From Botryosphaeria dothidea (Eukaryota; Ascomycota; Dothideomycetes; Botryosphaeriales; Botryosphaeriaceae), in assembly GCA_011503125.2 (NCBI GenBank), contig WWBZ02000040.1, forward strand, positions 2,976,001 to 3,040,000: a DNA stretch of 64,000 nt. Reading direction: 5' to 3'. Positions 1-11,443 of this stretch are shown here, in pieces. A program made the position numbers and the translations under genes. Numbering within the stretch: position 1 is the first letter of the stretch; each line of letters starts with the position of its first letter. Under the pieces are notes generated by a model. It was not told where the DNA came from and searched no databases. It saw only the letters and a program-made list of their open reading frames with translations.

Positions 1-17
1 TTGGCAAGTTGCGTCTC

Positions 18-2532
18 TCACCGCTTGAACCTCTTCGCCTGCCTTGGCTGGCTGCCATACGCCCTTCTTCCTTCCTGCTTCTTGTCCTTCATGCTAGAAC
101 CGAGCTGAATATCCACCCGAGGCGGGGCCGTGAAACCAAAGCCACGGGCGAGCTTCTTCAAGTCCAGGTTCTCAACAGAATAGACGCTGCGAAGACTGTG
201 GCTAGCATAGGCGTTCAAATAAGACCTGTCCGTGTTCAGCAAGTTTGAATAATTGGAAAATAGTGGGTGGACTTGAAGGAGTTGCTTACCTGAACGCGTC
301 CTTGGCAGATTTGTTGAGGTAGTAGTTGCTAGCGATCAGCTTCTCTAACTGGCTCTGTATGTTGAGAAGTTTCTTCTCTGGGAACTCAAATTCCACAATC
401 GGTACTCTGGCCTCTTCCAGGATTTTCACGAAGCGCACTTCGGAAGGCTGCAGAACAAGCAGACAACGGCCTATTATGATTTTAGCAAAGCCACGACTGG
501 GCAGATGAAAGGAATAATGTTCGTTCTTACCTGACTTCCCGGCCCTTCCCGTACGTCCAGCACGGTGGATGAAGCTGCGCGAATCATCAGGAGGGTCGAG
601 CTGGATGACCCAATCAACAGCCGGGATATCGAGACCACGAGCTACTCATGTCAGCTAGCCTGAACACACAGAATATTTGATACAATTTCGCTTACCCGCG
701 ACATCTGTTGCGATCAGTACACCGTGCTGGCTATTTGAGAACTCGAAGAAAGTAGCCGTCCGCTTCTGTTGCTTCATCTTTCCAGAGAGACCCAGGACAG
801 GAAGGTCGATGTAATTTAGCAAGCTGGTAAGATAGTCCACTGAATTGGCTGTCAGCATATGGGGATATAGATGGTTGAAGGTGTGTTTCGTTACCAGATG
901 AACAAGAGCTAGTGAAGACGATAATTTTCTTCTTCTGGTGTTTCTTCAGGAACGTAAATAGAAGACGGAATCGCAACTACACGAGGTCGTTAGCATAGCG
1001 TCACCAGCCAATTCCGCCACGGGAGAGCGCCTACGTCACTTTCACAGACTACATAGCCTAGCTCCAAGTTATCCGCTGTAGAGTGCTCCTTGTAGTGGTC
1101 CACTGAAATGAAAAGTGGTCCTGGCTTCAGCGAGATTCTCGCAAGGTCCTCAACCTTGGTCGTTTGCGTGGCGCTGAACAACGCTGTTCGCGAGCGGGGT
1201 CAGCGAAGAATCTAAAGGGTGGAATTCTGTAGAGCCTGTCGAAACACTGGGGTCGATTTTACTCACCAGTCTGGCGTTGCTCTGGGTTGCCAAGAATCTA
1301 AACCCGTTAGCATGGACCATGAATGCATAGATATGAACTAGGTAGACAAACCTTTACGATGGCCTTAAGTTCATCCTCGAAACCGACCTCAAGAATCCTG
1401 TCTGCCTCATCCAAGACGAGGGTGCGTAAATTCTTGAAAATAAAGCCAGGGGTGTTCTGCAGGTGGTCCAGAAGCCTGCCAGGAGTAGCTGGAACTCAGT
1501 CAGGATTTTGTTTTTAAGGCAAGATGAAGGGTAACAGAAAAGCCGGCAGATGAAGATAAGTGAGGCCGTTATCATCTCACCACCAGCATTTCTACAAGTC
1601 CAGATTATTGCTTACCAATGAGAAGGTTGACGCCCTTCTCCAGCTTGGTTTGCTCGGCCTTGCGGTTCGCTCCTCCCATGACTATGCCGAAAGTCTGGGT
1701 GTGGAATTCGAGAAGTTCCATGGCCACCTGTTGGTAGGCAGTCATGTCAGCATTCTTTTTCTCCTATATTCAGAATAGGAATCCTGTATATAACCCACCT
1801 GGAAGATTTGCAGGGCTAGCTCGCGAGTAGGACTGATGATAATCGCGCCAGTGCCGTTCCGGGGCTTAAAGCGAAGGCTGTATAGCATCTCGACAACGGG
1901 AATAAGGAAAGCAAGAGTCTTGCCGGATCCAGTCTTGGCTTTTTCACAGCGATTCAAAATCAGCGAAGCCTTACGAAAAGAATGTCAATAGCATACCTGC
2001 ACCGAGAACGTCGCGGCCAGCGAGGAGCGGCGGGATCGTCTTTTTCTGAACTGATTGAGCTGTCAGCCAGGAAACTTTCCCAGGTAAAATACAATCCAAT
2101 AAGCGAACCTTCCGTCATATTGGTGAATCCCATTTTTTGGATCGCCTTCTGAGTCTTCTCCGATAATTGAAGCTGATCAAAAGTTTCGGGGTCTCCAGTA
2201 GTCGGAAGCGACACCCGCGAGTTCAAAGCATCCACGTCGAGCTCTGCGCCACCCTCAACGTCTGCTGCAGACTCATCCTCGCTATCGGCTTTGTCCTCGC
2301 TCTCGACCTCTTCATTGCTGTCGCTCATAACTTCGTCCTCTGCCTCTTCCTCTTCCTCTTCCTCGGGTTCGTGCTTCCGCTTTGTACTCTTGCCGGGCTT
2401 CCGGGCCTTTCCTGTCGTTGACTTGGAGGCGGAAGCGGTCTCGGTGACAGCTGCTACAGGATCCTCCTTATGGGACTTGCTCGCGGACTTGCGCTTGCGC
2501 TTTTTCGAATCGATCGCGGTGGCCGGCGCCAT
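18..2532 (-). CDS. HAS1: ATP-dependent RNA helicase HAS1 (DEAD-box)
   Basis: Nucleolar DEAD-box helicase of large-subunit ribosome assembly. The reading frame starts at 2532 with a basic Lys/Arg-rich stretch and a long Glu/Asp tract (about 2330-2370), as in HAS1 orthologues. The core motifs are spread over several exons: Q-motif region with FTNMTE, motif I AKTGSGKT near 1920-1945, motif Ia [13 protein letters not shown] at 1400-1411, a segment ending in LIATDVAG near 700-720, and HRAGRTGR near 540-575. The C-terminus has the FGF and Lys/Arg-rich tail typical of HAS1 and ends in KRFKR at the stop at 18-20. About eight short introns separate the exons. It is divergent from the DUF1365 gene with a 345-bp shared spacer. 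The family assignment is firm; I did not fix every exon edge. Confidence 0.93.
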
Positions 2533-2877
2533 GTCTGCAGCGAGTTTATGGCGTGTCTGCTGTGCAAAGTTCGGGCGGGCAGGCGGGCCAAGGTGTTCGA
2601 ATGTCCGATGCTGTGACGGCTGCTATGCGAAACTCGGATCCGCAAGCTTTTCAGAAACCGCGGTGCGCGCTGCGATTTTTCTGGCGCAGAGTTGCCGCGA
2701 CGAAGCTACGGAAAAAAGTTGGGCTGGGGTCCAGAATCTGCCATGCGCACCGCCTTTGCGCCCGGAAGCGCTTGTCCCGAAGCGTGCTAGAAGCAGCAGG
2801 GTATCCCTGTACATTTCCGGCGGCGATGATCTAACGTCTCCGGCCTCATCCTCAATGTCACCTTCCAACTCTCTCGC
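2533..2877. promoter_or_regulatory. shared spacer between HAS1 and DUF1365 gene
   Basis: This 345-bp spacer lies between two divergent start codons and must hold both promoters. I see no TATA box or obvious repeat in it. Confidence 0.4.
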
Positions 2878-5001
2878 ATGTCTTCATCTGTTGCTGGGTA
2901 CGCGGGCACTGCTCGCTCCGGACTTTCACTTACTAAAGTCACCGTTGGTTTTGTCGCCGTGGGCCTCATTTACGCATTCCTCGGCAGACCATTAGATGTC
3001 GTTGCCGCCTGCTACTCCACATGGGCCATCCTCTGCTTCGCCAGGCTGGTGTCTGGCGACAAGACAGCAGTTTTTGATGGACTTGTGTTTATTGCAGTAT
3101 TGCTGCCTAGTAATATCCCGTTACTCAGAGCGTTCTACATGGAATTCTCGGCTTATGCACATTCAACTCTTCCGATCATATCCTCGACTTCCTTAGTCGC
3201 AGCGCTTTTGATATCGGGGGTGTTCTACAAGAGCCAAAGCAGGGAAGAAGAGAAGCAAACTGAAGATGGAGGCTTTGGGAAGCATTGCGAACCGTTCATT
3301 TTCCCATGTCGCACCACGCATACGCGACTGTTCCCCAAAAGGCACTCTTTCGCATACTCATATCTTCTTGCCGGCGTTCCTGTAGGACCAAGCGAACGCC
3401 ATGGCCGTTATGGATCCATGCTTTCCGTTGACAATAGCTTCAAGCCTTGGCCTGGAAGCAGGAAAGGATGGTTCCATGTTCAAGGCTCAGACTACCTTGG
3501 ACGTGGGAATGAGCATTTGGATCTTAAGGGAAAGTTGACGCAATATCTTCAATCTCAGGTATGGATTCAATTGTCCTCAGTCTGCATTAGCTCACAGTCC
3601 TAGGGCGTTTCTGAAAACGAGTGGCATCATGCATACCTTGTCACTGCCCCAAAATTCCTCGGCTACTCTTTCAATCCTGTCTCTTTTTGGTACATTTACT
3701 CAGAGCAGCACCAACTCGTCATGATGGTTCTCGAGGTCAACAATACTTTCGACGAGAGACGAATGTACCTTTTGAAGGCCCCAAACAATGAGAATCAGGG
3801 TGCATCTAACGATAAAGACACTCCCACAGAATTCGACAAAGTGCCGAAGTTTACCAATGCCTGGTCCAAGGATTTTCACGTCTCTCCGTTCAATTCACGG
3901 ATGGGTTCCTATTCCCTGGCGGCAGTTGACCCCTTCCGCCAGGATCAGAAGCACTACCCCTATGTCGATAACAATATCATTCTCCGATCCTCCGAGAAGC
4001 ATGCAAAGCTAGTGGCTAGGATTTTCTCAGAAGGACCGCCCAGAGATCCTAGCACTCTTTCGACGTCGGAAGTCGTAAGCTTTGTTGCTAGCTGGTGGTG
4101 GGTCGGGTTTGTAACATTCCCGAGGATATTGAAGGAAGCCTACAAGCTCTTCTTCTGGGGAAAGCTGCAAATCTTTTTTCGGCCAGAAGTTGTACCCACG
4201 AGCATCGGAAGACACTCTACGCAAATTGAAAGGCATCTGGAATGTTTCTTCCGGAAATACCTCGGTCATATTATTGATAAGACAGATGAGGCTGTCAGAA
4301 TATCATACACCCCGGCTCCTGGCCTGGGCGAAACCGAAGAATTGCTGTCATCCGCCGCGCAGAATGGAAAAGTAACGGACTCCCTAGAGATCAAGGTGAC
4401 TAGTCCTGCCTTCTACAGCCGGTTCGCGCACTATAATTACACTTCCGAGGCTCTGGATCGCGAATGTCTGTTCACGGACGAGAAGAACCGCACAGTATGG
4501 ATCTCCAATCCGCAGACTTTGAAGCTGCTACCTCTCCACCATAAGGGGGAGCTCAACCTCCCATCTGGGCCTAGCAATTTTGCAGATCGCATTGGTTGGA
4601 AGCTTCTCCGAACACTCCGTTGTTCAGCAGCCGCCCCTAGCTATACGAATAACGATCATCATGATGCGGCTTTCGTGCGAAATGATATCAGGCCCAAGAC
4701 TTTCTCTGTTTGCGATGAATACGTTATGCAACACTGTCCCGATGCATGGCTTTACCGGAGGTGCCTATTCAAGCTCTTCCTTGCGCAAAGATACGGCTTG
4801 GGATTTACGGAGGTGATCGACCTTCTCGATTTGGTTGTAAGGATATTGTTAATTGTGGGCGCTCTTCTCATGGTTCCGCGTGATCTGCGGATCCTGTCTC
4901 GCGCTGATGCAAATGATTCGATAGCTGGAGGCTCGACAACGTTCACGGCCCTCGCTCTGAATGCCGTTCACGTTTGGAGCTCGGTCAAGGTCACCTTTTA
5001 G
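2878..5001 (+). CDS. DUF1365 domain membrane protein
   Basis: Protein of about 692 residues in two exons (2878-3558, 3604-5001) separated by a 45-nt intron. The N-terminal 120 residues contain three or four hydrophobic segments. After that comes the DUF1365 core: CRTTHTRLFPKRHSFAY, then SENEWHHAYLVTAPKFLGYSFNPVSFWY just after the intron, then NNTFDERR and a KDFHVSPFN motif. Another hydrophobic segment (VVRILLIVGALLMV) sits near the C-terminus. In bacteria DUF1365 genes often neighbour cyclopropane-fatty-acid synthase genes, so a role in lipid modification is possible, but the biochemical activity is not known to me and no such neighbour is present here. It converges on the SDR gene downstream. 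Confidence 0.88.
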
Positions 5002-5153
5002 GTTTTCTTTCGGTAGCGGTATTTTTTTTCCTTATTTTCCTAAGACTAGAGCTTCCATATTGTACCGCATGCTCTGAATATTTGCAAAGATACTCGGTAA
5101 CAAATAAAGTAGAATTGAAGAAGACCATGATTTACACATTCAATGAAGTTTAT

Positions 5154-6072
5154 CTAAAGCTTCGCACTGACAAGACTGCCACCATCCAGGGCAATAGTCG
5201 CGCCGTTGACGAAGCTGCCTGCCTTACTGGAGAGGAAAAGACACGCACCCGCAACGTCCTCTGGATTTCCGATCCGTTGTAACGGGATCCCTGACTCAAT
5301 TACATCCTTGTACTTCTTCAATGTCGCAGCCATCATCTTCGATTCGAAAGGCCCACAGGCAAGGGTGTTCGAACTGTTGCGGTATTAGCATGGCATGTTT
5401 TTTTGTTAGGGTATCTGACATGGACATACGTGATATTCCTCTTCCCGAGATGATTTGCGAGAACGCGGCTCAGATGGTGCAGGCCAGCCTTGCTGCTCGA
5501 GTACGCAAACGTCTCCAACGCAGGCACTCTCAAGCCATCAACAGACCCGATATTGATCACCCTCGCCGGATCGCCTTCCTGCGCCGCCGCCTCCATCAAC
5601 GGGGTCACCAGCTGCGTGATGGTGAACACGCGGTGCAGGTTCAGCGTTAGCACGCGGACCCAGGCCGACTCCGGGTACTCGTTGTACGGCGCGCCCCAAT
5701 TGGAGCCCGAGTTGTTGACGAGCACGTGGAGCTTCTTCTCGCGCTTGGCCAGCTCGTCGGCCAGCTTCTTGCAGTCCTCCTCCTTGTAGAAGTCGGCCGG
5801 GATGGCGTGGGCGCTGCCGCCGCTGGCCTGGCCGGCGTTGTTGAGCTCGGCGACGGCGGCGTCGCAGGCTTTCGCGTCGCGGGACGAGATATAGACCTTG
5901 GCACCGTTTGTGACGAAGCCTTCGGAGATCATGCGGCCTATGCCTTTGGCGCCTCCGGTGACGAGGACGACCTTGCCCTGTTGACGAGGTGTTAGCTTGA
6001 CCGAGACGTGCGGAGCGTGGATGCTGGCTGACGAAACAGTACCTTGACGCTGAACAGATTGCTGACATCCAT
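5154..6072 (-). CDS. short-chain dehydrogenase/reductase (RhlG-like 3-oxoacyl reductase)
   Basis: Classical SDR of 265 residues in three exons (6072-6043, 5977-5430, 5373-5154). It has the nucleotide-binding TGGAKGIG near residue 18, the NNSG motif, the catalytic Ser in NIGSVDG and the YSSSK catalytic Tyr/Lys pair. The C-terminal region reads GNPEDVAGACLFLSSKAGSFVNGATIALDGG, as in 3-oxoacyl reductases. The order of motifs and the insertion before YxxxK resemble fungal proteins annotated as rhamnolipid 3-oxoacyl-ACP reductase (RhlG-like), but the substrate cannot be read from sequence. Start at 6072 is the only ATG that joins in frame to the Rossmann exon. It diverges from the OTU gene. Confidence 0.9.
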
Positions 6073-6383
6073 TGCGGTAGTAACTGATTCAGGTGACTGG
6101 TGGTGAGAAGTATGTGGAGAGCATGGCGACGCGGCGTTGTTTAAGTGCGCTCCTCCCAAAGCATGGGAGTAATCTGGGGAACAGCAGGCCGAGGCCGAGG
6201 CAGTCGGAGTCGAAACAAAACAGGAAATTAATTGCCGGGGAATCTGTGGCACAGGTGGCTGACTCTGCTCTTGTCGCGGGGCTCACTGTGGCTGACTCGT
6301 TCTTCCCTTTCCCAAACTCCAAGCTTTCCGCAAACTTTCCATCCGCAACCGTCGGCCCCATTTTTTGCCCCGCAACAACAGCC
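6073..6383. promoter_or_regulatory. bidirectional spacer between SDR and OTU genes
   Basis: 311 bp between divergent starts. The OTU reading frame stays open upstream to 6093, so an earlier alternative start cannot be excluded, but the sequence upstream of 6384 is not conserved-looking. Confidence 0.35.
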
Positions 6384-7346
6384 ATGGAAGAATTGCAGGC
6401 CAGGCATCGCAAGGAACAGCGGGACCTGCAGGCCCGCATCACCCAGAAGAAGAAGGGCGCCAGCAAAAAGACCCGCAAGGGCGTCAACGACGAGTGTGCG
6501 AACCTCGAGCGCGAGCTGAAGGAGCGACAGGAGCGCGAGATTGCTGAGCTGACTGGGAACACTGCCGATGCCGTTGAGCCCGAACTGCAAGCTGACCCGG
6601 CTGAGAATGAGCAAAAGGACGACCTCGCAGACGCGACCGAGAAGCTCAAGATATCCTCGACACAGCCCGCAACGAACGGCACCGCCACCCCGGACGCAGA
6701 ACCACAAGAGCCTAAGCGCAAAGGCAACCGCCAAAAGGCCCGTCTTGCTCGCCGTGCTGCGGAGCAGGAGGCACTGGTTGCAGAAGCTGCCGCAGAAGCC
6801 CAGTCGATGCCCGACCTCCGCAAGGCCGAACGTACTGCCCTGGTCGAGCAATTCCAAAAGCGCGGATTGAAGGAGCAGATTATTCGAGCAGATGGCCACT
6901 GCTTGTATAGTGCCATTGCCGACCAAATGGCCAGCCAGGACCTGGATCTCAAACCGCGGATAGCCCCGAAGATAATCGATCAAGAACAGAACGGTGAAGC
7001 GGATGGAAAACAGGAGGGATATCGGATAGTGCGCAAGGCAGCAGCTGACTGGATTGCCTCGCACGCCGATGACTTTGCGCCATTCATGGAAGAACCGTTG
7101 GACTCCTACGTGGTCAAGGTACGGGATTCTGGAGAATGGGGAGGTCACATGGAACTGCTGGCTCTGGCGAGGACTTATGATGTTAATATCAAAGTGCTTC
7201 ATTCAGATGGGAGAGTTGACACCATTGAGCCTGGCGCGGAAGGAAAAGGACCTACGAGCGGTGAAGAGAAGGAATTGTGGTTGGCATACTACAAGCATGG
7301 GTTTGGTTTGGGAGAACACTACAACTCGCTGAGAAAGGGCTCTTGA
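6384..7346 (+). CDS. OTU-family deubiquitinase (OTUD6/Otu2 type)
   Basis: Intronless gene for a 320-residue cysteine protease. Residues 1-170 are charged and coiled-coil-like (ELQARHRKEQRDLQARI, then K/E-rich), the layout of OTUD6B and yeast Otu2. The OTU domain follows: catalytic Asp/Cys in ADGHCLYSAIADQM, GGHMELLALARTYDVNI, and the catalytic His in GEHYNSL eight residues before the stop. These enzymes cleave ubiquitin chains and Otu2 associates with ribosomes in yeast. Start at 6384 begins MEELQ, typical for the family. The gene converges on the methyltransferase gene with 135 bp between stops. Confidence 0.9.
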   Translation: MEELQARHRKEQRDLQARITQKKKGASKKTRKGVNDECANLERELKERQEREIAELTGNTADAVEPELQADPAENEQKDDLADATEKLKISSTQPATNGTATPDAEPQEPKRKGNRQKARLARRAAEQEALVAEAAAEAQSMPDLRKAERTALVEQFQKRGLKEQIIRADGHCLYSAIADQMASQDLDLKPRIAPKIIDQEQNGEADGKQEGYRIVRKAAADWIASHADDFAPFMEEPLDSYVVKVRDSGEWGGHMELLALARTYDVNIKVLHSDGRVDTIEPGAEGKGPTSGEEKELWLAYYKHGFGLGEHYNSLRKGS

Positions 7347-7481
7347 TTATCGACATTATTTACACTACTGGCACAGGATGTGATCTTTCCAGTAATGAAG
7401 GTGACCTCCCTGCCTACCATGCATCATTTGATTCCCACCTGCGGAAGCTTGGTGCATAGGGCGCGCAGAGGAGAAGCTTCT

Positions 7482-8494
7482 TCATGCGCTTGAATGCCGC
7501 CAGATGCTGACGAAATCTGTGCCCTTTCCAATCTCATGGGTTTGTTCTGGCTGGTAGTGGGCGATGCGAACCAGACCAAACTTGTTCCTTGGAACTACTC
7601 CCGCCTCGTCCCGTTCTTCAACAACATAGCCGTCTTCGCTATATTTCAGGTCATCTCCTGGGCGGCTCAGGTGCTGTTCATACGTCTTGGATGGCAGGCC
7701 GAATGGTGGACCGCCGGTATTAGGAGGCTTGTATGTAGGAAACTCGACGCAGATGAGCGAAGCATTGGGATCGTGGGAGAGAAGCTGAGACATGCGCAGC
7801 GCCCAAGCGGGACGAAGCTCTGGTGGCAGAGCGGAGAGAAACTAGAAAGAAGTCAGACAGTCTGCAAAGCGAAAAGAAACATTGAAGAGAAAATAGACAT
7901 GCGGCAGAGAGTGCATACCGTGTAATCGTAGATCAAGTCGAATTCGGTCCCACCAGTTTCTTTAATCCAACTATCGCTGAAGAAGTCGCCAACTACGAAG
8001 TTGACCGAGCCACGCCCGGTCTCTTCTTCATCAATCGTCTCGTACCTCTTGAACTTCTTCTCTTCAAGCTCCTTATACCAGGCTTGCGCTTTCTCAATGG
8101 CACTGGCGCTCACCTCTAGGCCCCAGGCATCATACCCCGCGGATGCCAGCAGCACCACATCGTAGCCCTTTCCGCATCCGGGCACCAACGCCCTCTTCCT
8201 GCGGCTGGTCGCGCGGTCGACGGGCGCGGGCACCAGGGGTCGGTCCTCGCTGCGGACGCCCTTTCTGGGGTTTGGGAAGACGTGGGTCGTGAGCAGCTCG
8301 TGCAGCGCCGGGTTGGGGAAGCCCTTGTCCCAGGGCAGGAAGTCCCCGCCCTGCCACAGCTCGTCCCAGCGCGAGCCTTGGTCGCGCGCGGCGGTGTCGC
8401 CGAAGTGCGAGAGCAGGCGCTCGCGGGCGTCGGTGGGCTTGTCCTTGAAGTGGCCTGCAGGCACGTCCGAGGGGATGTCGGCGCGGTGGGCCAT
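7482..8494 (-). CDS. TPMT-family thiol/halide methyltransferase
   Basis: SAM-dependent methyltransferase of 311 residues in two exons (8494-7919, 7841-7482; 77-nt intron). The family hallmark RWDELWQGGDFLPWDKG is near residue 43. SAM-binding motif I is LVPGCGKGYDVVLLASAG, followed by an acidic GLEVS segment. VGDFFSD and FDLIYDYTFLSALPPELRP, the latter spanning the intron, match the fungal and plant thiol/halide methyltransferases related to TPMT. Such enzymes methylate hydrogen sulfide, thiols or halides. Arrangement: convergent with the OTU gene and divergent from the MFS gene. Confidence 0.88.
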
Positions 8495-9439
8495 GATGGT
8501 GGAGCGTGTTTGCGGTGGAATTTGTGGGGTTGCGCTGGTGAGTATTGAAATGGCGAAGGTGGGTGTGTTCCGGACGGCTGCGGAAAAGACTTGTCCGCGG
8601 GAATCGAGTGCGAAGTGGTTATGCAGGAGCGTGGAAGTTGAGGTGTCGTCGCGCAAAAAGTCGGTTTGATGCGGGAGTTTATTGTACTGCAAGATTGAGT
8701 TATGACGCTGTGGGATGCCCAATGACGACTGCGGTTCCACCAGGGAAGAGCGCTGTCCGGGAGCGTGGACCTTGCTGGTAGCCTGGCGCGCAGCCAATCA
8801 GGGCGAGGCTCGACGCAGCGGTAGCGTATCGATAAGGATGCTTGGCCTTGCTTGTGTTGCGCCGCAATCAAGTGACCGGCCTCGCCCTTCGGACTTCACG
8901 CTTTTTTGGGCGGGTAATCGGCATTTCGACCTGCCCTCCCGTCCTCGCTCACCGGCTCTTGGCTCCTCCTGGCGTCGTGGATCCCGCTTTATCATCATGG
9001 CAGCGCCACATAAACCGCTTGCTGCTCCCAGCGGCACGAGAGGGCGCACCCGTCTTGTTCACTCTTTTGTTGCTTCCCGTCGTCGGCTCGTGGACTTTCG
9101 GGAAGAAGCAAGTGCGGTGGAGCTGCAAATTTCTAGACGGGCTCGGAACACCTCTCCGTTCGGAACACTGCCCCGTCCGCTGCATGGCTACAAATACCGC
9201 GAAACAGAAAGGGCCATTTTTATTGTCCTTCTCTCGATTCGCTCAATAACATATTTACTTCTCTATTCTTCCATCGCTCTCACACTGCAACGATCGTCTC
9301 TCGGGTCCGTCAGCTTCTTTCCGACGGACACTATCTCGTACGAGGCGTCGGCTATTCCTCCACCCCATTAGGCAAGACCCGAGGTTCAACGCTTGCAAGG
9401 GGATTGCCACAACTGCGGCCTTGCAAACTCGTAGTGACT
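8495..9439. promoter_or_regulatory. spacer between methyltransferase and MFS genes
   Basis: 945 bp holding the promoters of two divergent genes. The part near 9230-9400 is pyrimidine-rich, as in fungal 5' leaders. Long open frames here are compositional shadows and show no recognisable domain. Confidence 0.35.
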
Positions 9440-11209
9440 ATGGCAGATGAAGAGAAAAACATTGGCTTCGAGGCGAGACCGCATTCAATCAGCCAAGCTC
9501 AAGAACCCGCCGAAGAGCGTCCCAAAAGTGGCATTAGCAGTGTCTCATCCGACGCTGGCAATGAGTCTCACCACGATGCCGAACCCCCTACGCTACAGCA
9601 GACGATATCACGCTCCTCGGCTGTCTCTAGAACTCCGACCATAATCCCACGTAAAGAACGACGAGGGCTCCTCGCACATCTCTGTCTCATCCCCGAAGTC
9701 TCCAACCCGTACGAGTACAGCCGGAAGATCAAATGGACTATCACCTTCTTCGTCGCACTTGCCGGTATGGCGGCGCCAACGGGTTCGGCCATTATTCTGC
9801 CTGCACTTAATGACATTGCAGCCGACTTGAACTCTACGCCAACCATCACCAACATGAGTGTCGCTTTCTACATGCTGTCCATGTCCATCTTCCCTCTCTG
9901 GTGGAGTTCGTTCTCGGAGACGCTTGGTAGACGCACCATCTACTTGAGCTCATTCATCCTGTTCATCGTCTTTGGTGTTCTCTCTGCTGTCGCTACCAAC
10001 ATCTCCATGTTAATTGTTATGCGAGTTCTGAGTGGTGGTGCTTCGGCCAGTGTCCAGGCTGTCGGAGGTGGCACAATCGCCGATATTTGGGAGGTGAAAG
10101 AGCGCGGTCGCGCTATGGGTATTTTCTATTTGGGCCCATTGTGTGGTCCACTGATTGCTCCAATTGTTGGTGGTGCCCTTGCCGAAGGGCTGGGATGGAG
10201 AAGCACACAGTGGTTCCTGGTGATTTACGGCGCTGTTGTCTGGGGCAGCATGTGCTTCATGCTCCCAGAGACTCTTCGGAGAAAGAAGAACGTCGTTGCA
10301 GAGGCCGAGAGACAGGTTGAGAACGCAAACGACGACCCTCTCGCCGGTGCACAGCCGGCTGAGGAAGTTGAAGCAGCAGCTGGCGGACTGGAGAAGCCTA
10401 CTACAGACACCGCGCTACGGCCTTCCCTCCAGCGCGTCTCAACCAGGCAAAGTGTGCAGCGCACCACGAAGAAGTGGCTCTTCGTTTTCCGTCGCTGCTT
10501 CATCGACCCTCTCCGCATCATCCTCTACCTGCGCTTCCCCGCCATCTTCCTCGTCGTGTCCTACGCTACCATCGCCTTCGCCTGCCTGTACGTCCTCAAC
10601 ATCAGCATCCAAACCACCTTCAGCCACCAGCCCTACGCCTTCTCGACCGTCATCGTCGGCCTCCTGTACATCCCCAACTCGCTCGGCTACATGGTTACCT
10701 CCATCTTTGGCGGCCGCTGGATCGACAGCATCATGCGCCGCGAAGCCATCCGCAAGAACCGCGTCGACCCCGTCACCGGCAAGCTGCAGTTCCGCCCGGA
10801 GGACCGCATGCGCGAGAACGCGTGGCTGGGCGCCGTGTGCTTTCCCGGCGCGCTGGTCTGGTACGGCTGGACGGCCGAGAAGGGCGTCTTTTGGCTGTGC
10901 CCGATGATCGCGAATTTCTTTTTCGGCATTGGTAGCATGCTAATCTTCGCCATGGCTACTACCATGCTGACTGAGTTCATGCCTAAGAAGGCGAGTAACG
11001 GTATCGCGCTGAACAACTTCGTCCGGAATATCTTCAGTTGCGTGGGTAGCGTCGTGGCGGAGCCGCTGATCTCGGCGATTGGGAATGGTTGGATGTTTAC
11101 GGGATTGGCGGTCATCTCGTTCGTCTGGGGATCGACGTGCATTTGGGCGATGACCAAGTATGGTGAGAGGTGGCGGACGCGGATGGATGGGCATAAGATG
11201 TTTGCTTGA
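9440..11209 (+). CDS. MFS drug:H+ antiporter, DHA1 family (Qdr-like)
   Basis: Single-exon gene for a 589-residue transporter. A 90-residue hydrophilic N-terminus with Ser/Pro-rich stretches precedes the first helix (WTITFFVALAGMAAPTGSA). Twelve hydrophobic segments follow. The loop 2-3 signature is SETLGRRTIYL, helix 4 has RVLSGGASASVQAVGGGTIAD, and GPLCGPLIAPIVGG is the DHA1 antiporter motif. A large cytoplasmic loop (about residues 280-350) separates the two six-helix halves. The length and long central loop fit the fungal Qdr/Flr-type exporters. The first in-frame ATG is at 9440; upstream codons in the same frame are not preceded by another ATG. Substrate unknown. Confidence 0.9.
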   Translation: MADEEKNIGFEARPHSISQAQEPAEERPKSGISSVSSDAGNESHHDAEPPTLQQTISRSSAVSRTPTIIPRKERRGLLAHLCLIPEVSNPYEYSRKIKWTITFFVALAGMAAPTGSAIILPALNDIAADLNSTPTITNMSVAFYMLSMSIFPLWWSSFSETLGRRTIYLSSFILFIVFGVLSAVATNISMLIVMRVLSGGASASVQAVGGGTIADIWEVKERGRAMGIFYLGPLCGPLIAPIVGGALAEGLGWRSTQWFLVIYGAVVWGSMCFMLPETLRRKKNVVAEAERQVENANDDPLAGAQPAEEVEAAAGGLEKPTTDTALRPSLQRVSTRQSVQRTTKKWLFVFRRCFIDPLRIILYLRFPAIFLVVSYATIAFACLYVLNISIQTTFSHQPYAFSTVIVGLLYIPNSLGYMVTSIFGGRWIDSIMRREAIRKNRVDPVTGKLQFRPEDRMRENAWLGAVCFPGALVWYGWTAEKGVFWLCPMIANFFFGIGSMLIFAMATTMLTEFMPKKASNGIALNNFVRNIFSCVGSVVAEPLISAIGNGWMFTGLAVISFVWGSTCIWAMTKYGERWRTRMDGHKMFA

Positions 11210-11443
11210 TTTGAAAGGTAAAAGTGGTGAAGATCATGCTAATTCTACATGATACGGGAGCGCGGAATAAAAAATTGCGATATAAGATCAATAAGGTTAC
11301 TATGGAATGGGTCAAAGCCGAATGAAGAGAAGCTTTGGATATCGGAGAAAGGATTTCAATGGCATGACAGAGACGAAAAATTCTTAATAGATACGTAGTA
11401 ATGAACTGTTGAATCAAGAATAATCCACCCACACTTGATGGGG
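11210..11443. other. 3' flank of MFS gene
   Basis: AT-rich spacer between the MFS stop and the 3' end of the HET pseudogene on the other strand. I see no gene in it. Confidence 0.3.

Noticed and set aside
5538..6068. Arg-rich minus-strand ORF across the SDR gene
   Set aside because: Composition shadow of the SDR exon; no start context or homology.
10236..10935. Long plus-strand ORFs of 150-220 residues inside the DHA1 transporter gene
   Set aside because: Frame shadows of the GC-rich transporter exon; Ser/Pro/Arg-rich with no domain, while the main frame gives a full MFS protein.
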